NCBI GenBank assembly: GCA_045536045.1
Contig: JAZSMU010000087.1
Span: forward strand, 1 to 6,948
DNA: 6,948 bases
Source: RGIG1918 sp045536045
Lineage (GTDB): Bacteria > Cyanobacteriota > Vampirovibrionia > Gastranaerophilales > Gastranaerophilaceae
Direction of reading: 5' to 3'
Within the stretch, counting starts at the first letter, position 1. The number at the start of each line of letters is the position of its first letter. The notes below the pieces were generated by a model. The model had not been told where the DNA came from. It searched no databases and saw only the letters and a list, made by a program, of their open reading frames with translations. Of this stretch, positions 5,984-6,948 are shown piece after piece. Both the position numbers and the translations under genes were made by a program.

Positions 5984-6003
5984 TTGAAGGAGAAAAAGAT
6001 ATA

Positions 6004-6390
6004 ATGGCACAAGCACCAGAAGGCATTTTATGTTCAAAAACTCATGAATGGATTTTAGACAACGGAGATGGCACATTTACAATTGGGCTAACTGATTACG
6101 CTGTTGAACAATTAGGCGATATCGTTTTTGTTGAATTGCCTGAAGTTGATAGCGAATATCAAAAAGACGAATTCTTTGCAACAATTGAAAGTGTTAAAGC
6201 AGCAAGCGAAATTTATATGCCTGTTGCAGGAAAAGTTATTGAAATTAACGAAAAACTTATAAACACACCAGAAACTGTAAACGAAGATGTTTGGGGTGCT
6301 GGCTGGTTAGTTAAAATTGATGCAACTGATTGGGCAGAAGATTCAATTGGACTTTTAGAATACGAAGATTATACAGAAACTGTTTCTTAA
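6004..6390 (+). CDS. gcvH: Glycine cleavage system H protein
   Basis: GcvH is the lipoyl carrier that shuttles the aminomethyl group between the P, T and L proteins. Its 128 residues match the family. SKTHEW is at 11-16, GLTDYAVEQLGDIVFVELPE at 28-47, and the lipoylation site is K65 in ESVKAASE. The final part, NEDVWGAGWLVKI, is also characteristic. AAGGAG (5987-5992) is 11 nt before the ATG, slightly far, but no closer start is in frame. Because K65 must be lipoylated, a lipoate ligase or LipB/LipA pair is needed elsewhere in the genome, as is the L protein (dihydrolipoamide dehydrogenase); neither is in this window. Confidence 0.97.
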   Translation: MAQAPEGILCSKTHEWILDNGDGTFTIGLTDYAVEQLGDIVFVELPEVDSEYQKDEFFATIESVKAASEIYMPVAGKVIEINEKLINTPETVNEDVWGAGWLVKIDATDWAEDSIGLLEYEDYTETVS

Positions 6391-6393
6391 ATT

Positions 6394-6948
6394 ATGGAAA
6401 ACTTTTTAACTCATACAAATGAAGATAGAGAGCAAATGCTCTCAAGTATTGGCGTAAAAAATATCAACGAATTGTTTGATATGATTCCAGATGGTGCAAA
6501 ATTTAAAAATTTTGATATGCCAGAAGGACTAGATGAAATTCACGCAAGCAAAAAAGTTAAGGGTTTAGCTAAATTGAATAACACTGAAAAACTTTGTTTT
6601 TTAGGTGGTGGAAGCTATTTAAGGCATATTCCAGCAGCAATTAGTGCCGTAACTTCTCGTTTTGAATTTTTATCTGCATACACACCATACCAGCCTGAAA
6701 TTTCTCAAGGCACACTTCAAGCTATGTATGAGTTTCAAACATACATCACAACTCTATGCAACACTGATGTTTCAAATGCTTCAGTATATGATGGTGCTAG
6801 TGCTTTAGCTGAAGCGCTTTTGATGACAGTTAGATTAAAAAAGAAAAACAAAGTTTTTGTTAAAAACACAATTAACCCAAAATATGTTGAAGTTGTTAAA
6901 ACATATCTTTGGGCTCAAGATATTGAAGTTGTTATAGGCAAAACACCA
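6394..6948 (+). CDS. gcvPA: Glycine dehydrogenase (decarboxylating) subunit 1, 3' truncated
   Basis: An open frame from the ATG at 6394 runs without a stop to the window end, giving 185 residues of a protein normally about 440-450 long. The start (MENFLTHTNEDREQML) and the segments FLGGGSYLRHIPAAI, YTPYQPEISQGTLQAMYEFQT and VYDGASALAEALL are those of the split P-protein alpha subunit. With GcvPB it forms the PLP-dependent decarboxylase that loads the GcvH lipoyl arm; the PLP lysine lies in GcvPB, which should follow outside the window. Only 3 bases separate it from the gcvH stop. No Shine-Dalgarno sequence is visible, so translation probably depends on coupling to gcvH. The short start argues against the fused P protein of about 950 residues. 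Confidence 0.94.
   Translation, partial: MENFLTHTNEDREQMLSSIGVKNINELFDMIPDGAKFKNFDMPEGLDEIHASKKVKGLAKLNNTEKLCFLGGGSYLRHIPAAISAVTSRFEFLSAYTPYQPEISQGTLQAMYEFQTYITTLCNTDVSNASVYDGASALAEALLMTVRLKKKNKVFVKNTINPKYVEVVKTYLWAQDIEVVIGKTP

Overview
This AT-rich window looks like bacterial chromosome with dense genes, strong Shine-Dalgarno sites and heavy AGA use for arginine. The split glycine dehydrogenase (GcvPA-type) excludes lineages with only the fused P protein. The style of the unknown proteins loosely recalls gut Vampirovibrionia/Gastranaerophilales (Melainabacteria), but this is a weak inference, and a low-GC Bacillota or other AT-rich phylum is not excluded.

Left part (1-2430): the 3' end of an unidentified gene and its terminator (140-167) are followed by an unknown 386-residue protein with a possible ADP-ribosyltransferase-fold domain (225-1385, +). 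Convergent to it is a small unknown gene (1394-1741, -). Divergent from that is a small membrane-anchored protein of unknown function (1890-2384, +), which ends at a perfectly palindromic bidirectional terminator (2405-2430).

Middle part (2431-2863): a complete tRNA-Arg(UCU) lies on the minus strand (2439-2512). Directly upstream of it, in its own sense, is an exact 98-bp tandem duplication (2513-2708). Each unit holds a degenerate copy of the tRNA 5' half (acceptor strand plus D arm) and a second, shorter, inverted remnant of the same tRNA region. Each unit can therefore be drawn as a roughly 70-nt closed structure. This is the most unusual feature of the window. A strong extended -10 promoter (2813-2841) then opens the right-hand operon.

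Right part (2864-6948): folD, alr, gcvT, gcvH and the first 185 codons of gcvPA form one tightly packed operon, with gaps from a 1-nt overlap to 20 nt. GcvT, GcvH and GcvP belong to the glycine cleavage system, which makes 5,10-methylene-tetrahydrofolate. FolD interconverts that product with 10-formyl-tetrahydrofolate, so four of the five genes serve one-carbon metabolism. Alanine racemase, which supplies D-alanine for peptidoglycan, is the odd member. No glycine riboswitch can fit before gcvT (10-nt gap) or in the predicted short folD leader.
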